From positions 1 through 53,469 of the forward strand of contig JAAYSE010000086.1 in assembly GCA_012524135.1 (NCBI GenBank): a stretch of 53,469 bases of DNA, written 5' to 3'. Position 1 is the stretch's first letter. Every line of letters starts with the position of its first letter. The position numbers were made by a program, and so were the translations under genes. Under the pieces are notes generated by a model. It searched no databases, was not told where the DNA came from, and saw nothing but the letters and a program-made list of their open reading frames with translations. Source of the DNA: Candidatus Epulonipiscium sp. (GTDB lineage Bacteria > Bacillota > Clostridia > Lachnospirales > JAAYNZ01). Of the stretch, positions 11,912-21,017 are shown piece after piece.

Positions 11912-11992
11912 AAAAGATATTAAATTCTATTTTATAGATCTTTAAATTCAAAGATAAGTATCTATATAGCTCTCCTACTCAGATTGTTATAG

Positions 11993-12100
11993 GGTTGTTT
12001 ATATGAATCATTTAAGAAGGTTGCAGATCGAGCAAATATAGGTACTTACTACAAAGTATTTAAATTTATGAACTTGGATATTTATATTGAAAAAATATAG
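11993..12100 (+). pseudogene. Possible remnant of a TetR-type HTH regulator
   Basis: Open frame without start: GCLYESFKKVADRANIGTYYKVFKFMNLDIYIEKI*, resembling the TetR HTH core (IADRAxIGxGTYYxYFKxK). Confidence 0.3.
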
Positions 12101-12119
12101 TAATTAAGGAGGAAAATTA

Positions 12120-13367
12120 TTGGCTATAATAAAACCTTTTGCTGCCTTTCGCCCAGTTTCTACTATTGTTTCACAAGTGGCCGCATTACCTTATGATGTA
12201 ATGGATCGGCAAGAGGCAAAAGAAATGGCAAAAAATAATATCCATTCGTTTTTACATGTGGATAAGGCTGAAATTGATTTACCAGATGATGTTCATCCTT
12301 ATGATGAACAAGTTTACCAAAAGGCAAGAGAAAATTTATATAAAATGATGGAAGAAGGTGTTTATCAACAGGATCAAACTCCTTCTTTATACTTATATCG
12401 GTTAACGATGGCAGGACGTGCTCAAATAGGTATTGTGGGTTGTCTTCCTATTGATGCCTATCTTCAGAACGATATTAAAAAACATGAATTGACAAGAGCA
12501 GACAAAGAACAAGATCGAATACGTCATGTTGATACCTGTAATGCTCATACGGGTCCTATATTTTTAACTTATCCTCAACAACATTCTCTTGATCAATTGA
12601 TTGAAGAATACGTAGAGAAAAATGATCCAGTTTATGATTTTACTTCTTCAGATCAAGTGCAACATGAAGTATGGCATATTTTTGATCCAAAGGTTATACA
12701 ATTAATTCAAAAAAACTTTCAAAATATACCTACTTTATATATTGCAGATGGGCATCATCGAGCTGCTTCAGCAGTAAAAGTAGGGCAACAAAGAAGAAAA
12801 GAAAATCCTAATTATACAGGTGAAGAAGAATTTAATTTTTTCTTAGGAGTACTTTTCCCTCATAATCAACTTCAAATTTTAGATTATAATCGAGTAGTGA
12901 AAGATTTAAATGGATGGACAAAAGAAGAATTCTTATTAGCAATACAATCTTCTTTTATTGTATCACCTTGGACTGGATGCGAACCTTATCGACCTACGAA
13001 ACCTCATATTTTTGGAATGTATTTAGATAATCAATGGTATGTATTAGAAGCAAAAGATACAATAATTAATTTTTCTGATCCAGTAGCTCGATTAGATGTT
13101 TCTATTTTGCAAAAGTATTTATTACATCCTATTTTAGGAATTCAAGATCCAAGAACAGATGAACGTATTGATTTTATTGGTGGTATTCGAGGTTTAAAAG
13201 AGTTAGAAAAACGAGTAAATAATGATATGATTGTGGCTTTTTCAATGTATCCAACAACAATTGAAGAATTAATGGAAGTTGCTGATCAAGATAAACTTAT
13301 GCCTCCAAAATCAACTTGGTTTGAGCCTAAACTGCGAAGTGGTATTTTTATTCATACGTTAGATTAA
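12120..13367 (+). CDS. DUF1015 family protein (SerK/ParB-like fold suspected)
   Basis: MAIIKPFAAFRPV..., RHVDTCNAHTGPIF, LYIADGHHRAASA; TTG start after AAGGAGG; directly downstream of serC-serA. Confidence 0.9.
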   Translation: MAIIKPFAAFRPVSTIVSQVAALPYDVMDRQEAKEMAKNNIHSFLHVDKAEIDLPDDVHPYDEQVYQKARENLYKMMEEGVYQQDQTPSLYLYRLTMAGRAQIGIVGCLPIDAYLQNDIKKHELTRADKEQDRIRHVDTCNAHTGPIFLTYPQQHSLDQLIEEYVEKNDPVYDFTSSDQVQHEVWHIFDPKVIQLIQKNFQNIPTLYIADGHHRAASAVKVGQQRRKENPNYTGEEEFNFFLGVLFPHNQLQILDYNRVVKDLNGWTKEEFLLAIQSSFIVSPWTGCEPYRPTKPHIFGMYLDNQWYVLEAKDTIINFSDPVARLDVSILQKYLLHPILGIQDPRTDERIDFIGGIRGLKELEKRVNNDMIVAFSMYPTTIEELMEVADQDKLMPPKSTWFEPKLRSGIFIHTLD

Positions 13368-13408
13368 AAATGAAGGGTATATGATAGTTATATAATATAA
13401 TTTATTTC

Positions 13409-13438
13409 GTATAAATTTAGAGATTGCCTCTCATACTA
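13409..13438 (+). promoter_or_regulatory. Candidate sigmaG (forespore) promoter of the 57-aa sORF
   Basis: GTATA-N18-CATACTA, a full match to the Bacillus sigmaG consensus gHATR-N18-CATxHTA. Confidence 0.65.
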
Positions 13439-13472
13439 ATATTGTAAAATATTTTTTGAAAGGGGCAATCTT

Positions 13473-13646
13473 ATGAGTATGAATAGATTTACTACAGGAA
13501 TGATTGTAGGAAGTATTGTAGGTGCTGTTGGCGTTATGATGAAAGATACAGATAAAAAAAGCAGAAGAAAAATGCTAAAGAGTAGTAAAAAAGCAATGAG
13601 AAAAGCCAGTGCTATTATGGATGATATTTTAACTATATATAAATAA
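13473..13646 (+). CDS. 57-aa YtxH-like small membrane protein
   Basis: MSMNRFTTGMIVGSIVGAVGVMMKDTDKKSRRKMLKSSKKAMRKASAIMDDILTIYK*; SD AAAGGGG; glycine-rich TM segment plus basic helix; below the length cutoff of the supplied ORF track. Confidence 0.8.
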   Translation: MSMNRFTTGMIVGSIVGAVGVMMKDTDKKSRRKMLKSSKKAMRKASAIMDDILTIYK

Positions 13647-13687
13647 AAAGATGGGATATCCCATCTTTTTATTTATATATAGTTAAA
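13628..13687. terminator. 60-bp perfect palindrome acting as terminator
   Basis: Every pair from 13628/13687 to 13657/13658 is complementary; includes the stop codon 13644-13646. Confidence 0.9.
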
Positions 13688-13708
13688 GAGAATTTTTATT
13701 ACATAGCA

Positions 13709-13737
13709 TTGACAAAGTATGTTTCCTTTCCTATAAT
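13709..13737 (+). promoter_or_regulatory. Consensus sigmaA promoter upstream of alaS
   Basis: Exact TTGACA-17-TATAAT. Confidence 0.85.
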
Positions 13738-13764
13738 TTTAATAATATAGAATAATGAAATATT

Positions 13765-13795
13765 CCCCTATCCAATTAGGGTTGGGGTTTCTTTA
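13765..13795 (+). terminator. Hairpin with T-rich tail in the alaS leader (possible attenuator)
   Basis: cccctatcc-aattag-ggttgggg followed by tttcttt, about 25 nt after the predicted TSS. Confidence 0.45.
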
Positions 13796-13935
13796 TGTTT
13801 GATAATATATTATAATGTAAAAAGAAAATATATAGAAGTATTAATTTGTTTATACTTTTATTATAAACGGTGTAAACAAAAGGTTTTAGATAAATTCAGA
13901 AAGAAAATAGTCAATTGTAGTCGAGGAGGACAAAA

Positions 13936-16578
13936 ATGAAAAATATAGGTTTAAATGAGTTACGTGAAAAGTATTTAGCTTTTTTTGAAAGCAAAAATCA
14001 TTTAAGGATGAAAAGTTTTCCTTTAGTACCTCAACATGATAATAGCTTACTTTTAATTAATGCAGGGATGGCTCCTTTAAAACCCTATTTTACAGGACAA
14101 GAAACACCACCTAGAAAACGAGTAACTACTTGTCAAAAATGTATTCGTACTGGAGATATTGAAAATGTAGGGAAAACGGCAAGACATGCAACTTTTTTTG
14201 AAATGTTAGGTAATTTTTCCTTTGGAGATTACTTTAAAAAAGAAGCAATAGAATGGGCTTGGGAGTTTACTACTACGGTATTAGAATTACCTCAGGATCG
14301 AGTTTATATTTCGGTATATGAAGAAGATGATGAAGCTTATCAAATTTGGAATCAACATATAGGTGTTTCAGAAGATCATATTGTTCGTATGGGGAAGGAA
14401 GATAATTTTTGGGAGCTAGGAGTAGGACCTTGTGGGCCTTGTTCAGAATTATATTATGATCGAGGAGAAAAATATGGATGTGGCTCACCTGATTGTACTG
14501 TAGGTTGTGAATGTGATCGATTTATGGAGTTCTGGAATTTAGTTTTTACTCAATTTAATAAAGATGAAGATGGAAATTATCATCCTTTAGAGCATCCGAA
14601 TATAGATACGGGTATGGGATTAGAAAGATTAGCAGCAATGATGCAGGATGTTCCTTCTATTTTTGATATTGATACAATAAAAGCAATTCGAGATCGAATT
14701 TGTGATTTAGCTGGGGTTGTTTATCAAGAGGATCCTGAAATGGATGTTTCTATTCGAATTGTAACAGATCATATACGTTCTGTTACGTTTATGACTTCTG
14801 ATGGTATATTACCTTCTAACGAAGGTAGAGGTTATGTACTTCGAAGACTTTTACGTAGAGCAGCACGTCATGGAAAACGTCTAGGAATTAAAGGAATGTT
14901 TTTAGCTGATATATCTTCTACTGTTATTGAATTATCGAAGAATGCCTATCCAGAATTGGAAGAAAAACAAGAATATATATATAAAGTTTTATCGGTAGAA
15001 GAAGAAAGGTTTAATGAAACTATTGATCAAGGTTTAGCTATTTTAGAATCTTACATTAAAGAATTAAAAGAAAAGGGAACAAAAGTTTTATCAGGAAAAA
15101 AATGTTTTAAACTATATGATACATACGGCTTCCCATTTGATTTAACAAAAGAAATATTAGAAGAAGTGAATATGAAAGCTGATGAAATTGGTTTTCAAAA
15201 AGAGATGAGTAATCAAAAGGATCGTGCAAGAAATGCCAGAGAAGAAAGTAATTATATGGGGGCTAAAGATACTATATATCATCATATAGATCCATCATTA
15301 ACGACAGAGTTTATAGGATATAAACATTTAGAAACGGATAATAGTCATATTCTTACTATAGTTTCTAATGATAACATGACGAAGGCAGCTAAAGAAGGAG
15401 ATGAAGTTACTATTTTTGTAGATAGGACTCCTTTTTATGCAGCTAGTGGAGGACAAGTTGGAGATCAAGGAATAGCAAAAACAACATCCGGTAAAGTTAA
15501 AATTACAGACTGTATTTATACTCCAGGGAAAAAGATGGGTCATATAGGAAAAGTTATTCAAGGAACTATTCATGTAGGAGAACCTATATATTTAAAAGTA
15601 GATGAAGAACAAAGAATGGCTACAACACGTAATCATAGTGCTACTCATTTACTTCAAAAAGCATTACGAGATATCTTGGGAAATCATGTAGAACAAGCAG
15701 GATCTCATGTTTCTTCTAATCGACTTCGTTTTGATTTTACTCATTTTTCTCCTTTATCCGAAGAGGAGTTAAAGCAGGTAGAAAAACATGTGAATGAAAG
15801 TATTTTAAAGGCATTTCCTATATCTATTTTTGAAACAAATATGGAAGAAGCTAGAAAGCTAGGTGCTGTTGCGTTATTTGGTGAAAAATATGGTGATATT
15901 GTTCGAGTAGTCAATATGGGAGATCATAGTATTGAATTATGTGGCGGATGTCACTTGTCTAATACAGCTCAAGTAGGAGTATTTAAAATTTTATCTGAAG
16001 CAGGTATAGCAGCAGGTGTTCGAAGAATAGAAGCAGTGACTGGACAAGCTGCATTAGAGTATTATCAACAACAGGAAAATCAAATAAAAGAAATAGCACA
16101 ATTAGTAAAAACTACTCCAGATTATGTAGGGAAAAAAATTGAAAGTCTTTTATCAGATATGAAAGAAATGCAAAAAGAATTAGATCGTTTTAAAACAAAG
16201 ATGGCACAAGATGCAACGAAAAATATTTTAGATCAAAAACAAGAAGTAAAAGGGATAGCTGTTTTAGCAGTGCGTTTAGATAATATGGATATGAATTCCC
16301 TTAGAACAATGGGAGATCAATTAAAAGATAAATTAAAATCAGGTGTCATTATATTGGCTGGAGAACAGGAAGATAAAGTGGTTATGATAACAATGGCAAC
16401 GGATGATGTTATAAAACGAGGAATTCATGCGGGAAATATTGTAAAAGCCATTGCTCCTATTGTAGGAGGAGGAGGGGGAGGACGTCCTCAAATGGCACAA
16501 GCAGGCGGTAAAGATGCTTCAAAAATTAATGAGGCTTTACAAAAAGCAATCGATATTATTGCTGAACAAGTAAAATAA
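13936..16578 (+). CDS. alaS: Alanyl-tRNA synthetase
   Basis: Full-length class II AlaRS (FFESKNHLRMKSFPLVPQHDNSLLLINAGMAPLKPYFTG, HSATHLLQKALRDILG, C-terminal DHHA1 GGGGGGRPQMAQAGG). Confidence 0.99.
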   Translation: MKNIGLNELREKYLAFFESKNHLRMKSFPLVPQHDNSLLLINAGMAPLKPYFTGQETPPRKRVTTCQKCIRTGDIENVGKTARHATFFEMLGNFSFGDYFKKEAIEWAWEFTTTVLELPQDRVYISVYEEDDEAYQIWNQHIGVSEDHIVRMGKEDNFWELGVGPCGPCSELYYDRGEKYGCGSPDCTVGCECDRFMEFWNLVFTQFNKDEDGNYHPLEHPNIDTGMGLERLAAMMQDVPSIFDIDTIKAIRDRICDLAGVVYQEDPEMDVSIRIVTDHIRSVTFMTSDGILPSNEGRGYVLRRLLRRAARHGKRLGIKGMFLADISSTVIELSKNAYPELEEKQEYIYKVLSVEEERFNETIDQGLAILESYIKELKEKGTKVLSGKKCFKLYDTYGFPFDLTKEILEEVNMKADEIGFQKEMSNQKDRARNAREESNYMGAKDTIYHHIDPSLTTEFIGYKHLETDNSHILTIVSNDNMTKAAKEGDEVTIFVDRTPFYAASGGQVGDQGIAKTTSGKVKITDCIYTPGKKMGHIGKVIQGTIHVGEPIYLKVDEEQRMATTRNHSATHLLQKALRDILGNHVEQAGSHVSSNRLRFDFTHFSPLSEEELKQVEKHVNESILKAFPISIFETNMEEARKLGAVALFGEKYGDIVRVVNMGDHSIELCGGCHLSNTAQVGVFKILSEAGIAAGVRRIEAVTGQAALEYYQQQENQIKEIAQLVKTTPDYVGKKIESLLSDMKEMQKELDRFKTKMAQDATKNILDQKQEVKGIAVLAVRLDNMDMNSLRTMGDQLKDKLKSGVIILAGEQEDKVVMITMATDDVIKRGIHAGNIVKAIAPIVGGGGGGRPQMAQAGGKDASKINEALQKAIDIIAEQVK

Positions 16579-16669
16579 AAAAGTAAAAATATCTTCTTTG
16601 ATTCTATAGTTTATAGGGAATAGTAAAATTATTTATAATCAAAATTAAATAAGAAAATAGAGGATTTTT

Positions 16670-17977
16670 ATGAGATATAAAATATTGTGTATATGTGTGT
16701 TGCTTTTTATGCTTACAGGTTGTACTTTGGTGCGACCTGATTCTTCTACTACAGTAGTTTATTTAGATGATTCTAGCAAGGAAGAAAATAAAAAGAATCA
16801 AACAGAGAAAAGAATTCAAGATATTGAACCATTAGTAGAGTATCAAGAACCAGAACATCATCATGTTCAACTATTAGCGGTAGGTGATATAATGGTTCAT
16901 CGATGGCAATTAGAAGGGGCTTATAATGCAGAAAGCGGTTTATATGATTTTAGCCATTCTTTTGAATATATTGCTCCCTATATAAAAAAATCAGATTATG
17001 CGATCGCTAATTTAGAAACTACTTTAGCAGGAAAGAAACGGGGATATCAAGGTTATCCTAGATTTAATACACCAGAAATATTAGCGAAAAATTTAAAAGA
17101 CGCAGGTTTTGATATGGTAACAACAGCCAATAATCATTCTATGGATAGTAATGCAGAAGGAGTTCTTCATACTATTAATATATTGGAAGAAGTGGGATTA
17201 GATTATGTTGGAACGTATAAAAGTCAGGAAGATAGTGAACAAATTTTCATAAAAGAAATTAATAATATTTCTTTTGCTTTTTTATCTTATACTTATGGAA
17301 CAAATGGTATTCCCGTTCCAATGGATCAATCTTATTTGGTAAATACGTGGAATATGTATGAAGAAAACCGATTAGAAGAGATGTATCAAAAAGTAAGAGA
17401 AGCAAAAAAATTAAATCCTGATTTTGTTGTTATTGCTGTTCATTTTGGAAACGAGTATCATTCCTTTCCCAATGTTCATCAAGAAAATATTGTGGATCAA
17501 TTGTTTCAAGCCGGAGCAGATATTATTTTAGGAAATCATGCTCATGTTCTTCAACCTATTCAGGTGCGACAAATAACAAAAGAAGATGGTACGAAGAAAA
17601 AAGGAATTGTAATTTATTCGTTAGGAAATTTTATTTCGTCTCAAAAACCAACGAAAGAAGACCCCGCGCCAAAAGATGCAGGAGTTATTTTTGGCTTAGA
17701 TATTGAAAAAATAGAAGGTGATTCCGCTATAATTAATAATATTCTTTTAATACCTACGTGGGTACAATGGATACGCAAGAATAATAAGCCTTTTCATAGA
17801 GTAATCGCTGTAGAACAAGCATTAAGAGATGCCGAAGAAGGACAAACAAATTTTAGTAATGTGGAACTTCAAACGATGAAAAGGGTTAAAGATCAAACTT
17901 TAAAACACTTAATGTATTATTTAGAAGAAGATATAGAAGTAGAAGATGATATTTATTACATTCGTTTGCAAAATTAA
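16670..17977 (+). CDS. CapA-family lipoprotein (PGA synthesis CapA-like metallophosphatase)
   Basis: Lipobox LTGC; LLAVGDIMVHRWQ, NLETTLAG, TTANNHSMDSN, GNHAHVLQP. Confidence 0.9.
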   Translation: MRYKILCICVLLFMLTGCTLVRPDSSTTVVYLDDSSKEENKKNQTEKRIQDIEPLVEYQEPEHHHVQLLAVGDIMVHRWQLEGAYNAESGLYDFSHSFEYIAPYIKKSDYAIANLETTLAGKKRGYQGYPRFNTPEILAKNLKDAGFDMVTTANNHSMDSNAEGVLHTINILEEVGLDYVGTYKSQEDSEQIFIKEINNISFAFLSYTYGTNGIPVPMDQSYLVNTWNMYEENRLEEMYQKVREAKKLNPDFVVIAVHFGNEYHSFPNVHQENIVDQLFQAGADIILGNHAHVLQPIQVRQITKEDGTKKKGIVIYSLGNFISSQKPTKEDPAPKDAGVIFGLDIEKIEGDSAIINNILLIPTWVQWIRKNNKPFHRVIAVEQALRDAEEGQTNFSNVELQTMKRVKDQTLKHLMYYLEEDIEVEDDIYYIRLQN

Positions 17978-17979
17978 TA

Positions 17980-18008
17980 TTGACGTACATTTTATTTTTG
18001 TGTATAAT
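17980..18008 (+). promoter_or_regulatory. sigmaA promoter of rpsU
   Basis: TTGACG-17-TATAAT. Confidence 0.8.
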
Positions 18009-18016
18009 CATAGTTA

Positions 18017-18090
18017 GTGCTTTTAGAATAACCCAATAGTTGTAAGGCAAATGATTTGCCAGAAGCACAATCTATGCAACTGGAGGGAGG
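18017..18090 (+). ncRNA. Structured rpsU 5' leader (candidate autoregulatory element)
   Basis: Outer stem GTGCTT/AAGCAC, inner hairpin GGCAAA-tga-TTTGCC, and a crossing AGTTG/CAACT helix next to the SD. Confidence 0.4.
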
Positions 18091-18102
18091 GTGGAGAGAC
18101 TT

Positions 18103-18279
18103 ATGTCAAACGTGAGAGTAAAAGAAAATGAGTCTTTAGATAGCGCACTTCGTCGTTTTAAACGAAATTGTGCAAAGGCAGGTATTCTTCAAGAAGTTCG
18201 TAAGCGAGAACATTACGAAAAGCCCAGTGTTCGTCGTAAGAAAAAGTCAGAAGCTGCTAGAAAACGCAAGTTTAGATAA
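18103..18279 (+). CDS. rpsU: 30S ribosomal protein S21
   Basis: [58 protein letters not shown]. Confidence 0.98.
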   Translation: MSNVRVKENESLDSALRRFKRNCAKAGILQEVRKREHYEKPSVRRKKKSEAARKRKFR

Positions 18280-18389
18280 GATATCTAAAGAATTCAGGTT
18301 TTGTAAAAACTTTATAGTATTATATAAGGTTAGAGTTTAATATGTTTTATTTATGAAATAAAAATTAAATAAATTTTTATAAGAAAATG

Positions 18390-18467
18390 AAAGTCTTAGT
18401 TTAATTTAAAATTAAGACTTTTTTTCTTTTTTGAAAAATCCCTGTATACGAGTATACGGGGATTTTT
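18390..18467 (+). terminator. Two tandem hairpins downstream of rpsU
   Basis: aaagtctta...taagacttttttt, then aaaaatccctgtatac-ga-gtatacggggattttttt (16 bp, one G.U). Confidence 0.8.
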
Positions 18468-18518
18468 TTGGATTAAAAAAATGTTTGTTGGCATATTTAT
18501 ATAAAAGAGGAGGAAAAG

Positions 18519-18803
18519 ATGATGAGAAAAAAAGAAGAGAAACAAGCAAAAAAGAAAATGACAGACTGGTTTGAATTTCCTAAAGAAGTTATTATGGATT
18601 TACCTGTTATTTCTTTGATAGGGCGAGAGGAATTATTTTTGGAAAATTATAAAGGCATGATTGAATATAATGATGAACAAATGAGAATAAGTACTACTTG
18701 TGGAATATTGAAAGTGGTAGGAAGAAATTTACATTTAAAAGTTATGACTACTGAAAATATCATTATTACAGGTACGATACTTAGTATTGAATATATAAAT
18801 TAG
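18519..18803 (+). CDS. yqfC: YqfC-family sporulation protein
   Basis: Small YabP/YqfC-like protein immediately before yqfD and phoH. Confidence 0.85.
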   Translation: MMRKKEEKQAKKKMTDWFEFPKEVIMDLPVISLIGREELFLENYKGMIEYNDEQMRISTTCGILKVVGRNLHLKVMTTENIIITGTILSIEYIN

Positions 18804-18827
18804 AAACAAAGAATAAGAGGTGACGAG

Positions 18828-20069
18828 ATGTTTTTAGCCATGTGGAATTATTGGAGGGGCTATGTTATTATAGAAGTATATGGATTTTCTGTAGAACGAT
18901 TTATGAATTTAGCTACTCATAAAGGAATTTATTTATGGGATATAAAAAGAAAAGGTCTAATTACAGAAATGAAAGTTAGTATTCCAGGGTTTAAACTTTT
19001 AAAACAATGTGCTCGAAAAACGAAGTGTAAAGTTTGTATTATTGAAAAAAAAGGATGGCCTTTTGTTGCTCATAGATATCGAAAGCGAAAAATTTTTACA
19101 TTGGGCATGATAATATGCATATGCCTTTTATATCTTCTTTCTTCTTTTATATGGGTTATAGATATTCAAGGAAATAATCAAATTTCTAAAGAAGAGATTT
19201 TAGAAACATTAGAACAATATGGAGTAAAATCAGGAGTTTGGAAAAGAAAAATAAATGCAGAAGAAATAGGACATTATTTAATACAGAATATAAAAGAAAT
19301 TTCATGGGTATCAGCATATATAAAAGGAACACGTTTGTTTATTGATCTTGTTGAAGTAGTTCCTAAGCCCGAATTTATTGATGTTCATACTCCTTGTCAC
19401 ATTGTAGCAGATAAAAAAGGGATTATTGTTAGTATTGCTACAAGTGCGGGTACTCCTAAAGTAAAAGCAAAGGATGTCGTAGAAGAAGGAGATTTATTAG
19501 TTAGTGGAGAATTATTGATTAAAGAAGAAGAAGAAATTAAAGATATCCAATATGTACATGCTTTAGCAGATATTAAAGGAAAGGTATGGTATGTTTTTGA
19601 AGTAGAACAAGATATTTATTATATAAATAAACAGTATACGAATCAAATTAAAAAACACTATGGAATGACTTATTTTGATACACAAAAAATGTTTTTAAGG
19701 CCTAGCATTTCTTTTGAGAATTATGATATTATAACTAATAAAAAGCTATTTTCTTTTGGCCAGAATTTTATTTTGCCATTTGGATGGATTAAAGAAGAAT
19801 ATCATGAATATATTCCACAAAAAAAGCAATATACAGAAGTACAAATTAAAGAAAAGTTACAAAAAAAATTACAAAAACAGATGGCAGAATCTTTTACTTC
19901 AGATGTTGAAATTATTGAACAAGAAGTGACTTTTGAAAAATATAATAATACCATTAAGGCAAAAGCTACGATTGCAGTTGTTGAATCGATAGGTAAAGAA
20001 GAAAGAATTACAATACCAGAACGGAGGACTATATTGGATGGAACAAATGGAGAAAATAATAGCTATTGA
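18828..20069 (+). CDS. yqfD: Sporulation protein YqfD
   Basis: N-terminal YqfD domain, one TM, conserved position between yqfC and phoH. Confidence 0.9.
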   Translation: MFLAMWNYWRGYVIIEVYGFSVERFMNLATHKGIYLWDIKRKGLITEMKVSIPGFKLLKQCARKTKCKVCIIEKKGWPFVAHRYRKRKIFTLGMIICICLLYLLSSFIWVIDIQGNNQISKEEILETLEQYGVKSGVWKRKINAEEIGHYLIQNIKEISWVSAYIKGTRLFIDLVEVVPKPEFIDVHTPCHIVADKKGIIVSIATSAGTPKVKAKDVVEEGDLLVSGELLIKEEEEIKDIQYVHALADIKGKVWYVFEVEQDIYYINKQYTNQIKKHYGMTYFDTQKMFLRPSISFENYDIITNKKLFSFGQNFILPFGWIKEEYHEYIPQKKQYTEVQIKEKLQKKLQKQMAESFTSDVEIIEQEVTFEKYNNTIKAKATIAVVESIGKEERITIPERRTILDGTNGENNSY

Positions 20070-21006
20070 TAATGCATATGTTGCAAATATTTTTGGACAA
20101 TTCGATATAAATATTAAACAAATTGAAAAAGCCTTACATGTTCGTATTACGAATAGAGGTGAAGATATTAAAATTCTTGGTTATTCTAATAATGTAGATA
20201 AAGCAGTAAGAGTGTTATCTCAACTACAGGAATTAGCAAAAAAAGGGGAAAATATTTCTGTTCAAAATGTAAATTATATTTTGTCCTTAGTAGAGGTAGA
20301 TCAAGAAACGCAATTAAGAGAGTTGTATGATGATTTTATTTGTATGACTGTTTATGGTAAACAAATTCGTGCAAAAACATTGGGCCAAAAAAAATATATT
20401 GATTTAATTAGAAAAAATATGATTGTTTTTGGAATTGGTCCAGCAGGTACTGGAAAAACTTATCTTGCAATGGCCATGGCTATTACAGCTTTTAAAAAGA
20501 ATGAAGTGAATCGAATTATTCTTACTAGGCCAGCTATTGAAGCAGGAGAAAAATTAGGATTTTTACCTGGGGACTTACAAAGCAAAGTAGATCCATATTT
20601 AAGACCACTATATGATGCACTTTATGAAATTATGGGGGCAGATGCATTTATAAAAAACATGGAAAGAGGAGCTATCGAAGTGGCACCTTTAGCTTATATG
20701 AGAGGTAGAACCTTGGAAAATTCATTTATCGTTTTAGATGAAGCTCAAAATACTACACCTGCTCAAATGAAGATGTTTTTAACACGTTTAGGTTTTGGTT
20801 CCCGGGCGGTTATTACAGGAGATATTACTCAGGTGGATCTTCCAACAGATAAACGTTCAGGTTTAATAGAAGCCAAAAAAGTATTAAAAAAGGTAGAAGG
20901 AATAGGGTTTGCTCATTTAACGAATAAAGATGTGGTTCGTCATCCATTAGTACAGAAAATAGTAGATGCCTATGAACAATATGAAACGAAAAAAAATAAA
21001 AAATAG
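20038..21006 (+). CDS. phoH: PhoH-family ATPase (PhoH-like, KH domain)
   Basis: GIGPAGTGKTYLAMAMA, FIVLDEAQNTTPAQMKMFLTRLGFGSRAVITGD. Confidence 0.95.
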   Translation: MEQMEKIIAIDNAYVANIFGQFDINIKQIEKALHVRITNRGEDIKILGYSNNVDKAVRVLSQLQELAKKGENISVQNVNYILSLVEVDQETQLRELYDDFICMTVYGKQIRAKTLGQKKYIDLIRKNMIVFGIGPAGTGKTYLAMAMAITAFKKNEVNRIILTRPAIEAGEKLGFLPGDLQSKVDPYLRPLYDALYEIMGADAFIKNMERGAIEVAPLAYMRGRTLENSFIVLDEAQNTTPAQMKMFLTRLGFGSRAVITGDITQVDLPTDKRSGLIEAKKVLKKVEGIGFAHLTNKDVVRHPLVQKIVDAYEQYETKKNKK

Positions 21007-21017
21007 GAGGCTTTACA

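Noticed and set aside
13690-13935. T-box riboswitch upstream of alaS
   Set aside because: No AGGGTGGNACCGCG-type T-box sequence or extended stem I; only short hairpins are visible.
18481-18519. sigmaE promoter for yqfC (CATATTTAT)
   Set aside because: -10-like element only; no convincing -35 at the right spacing.
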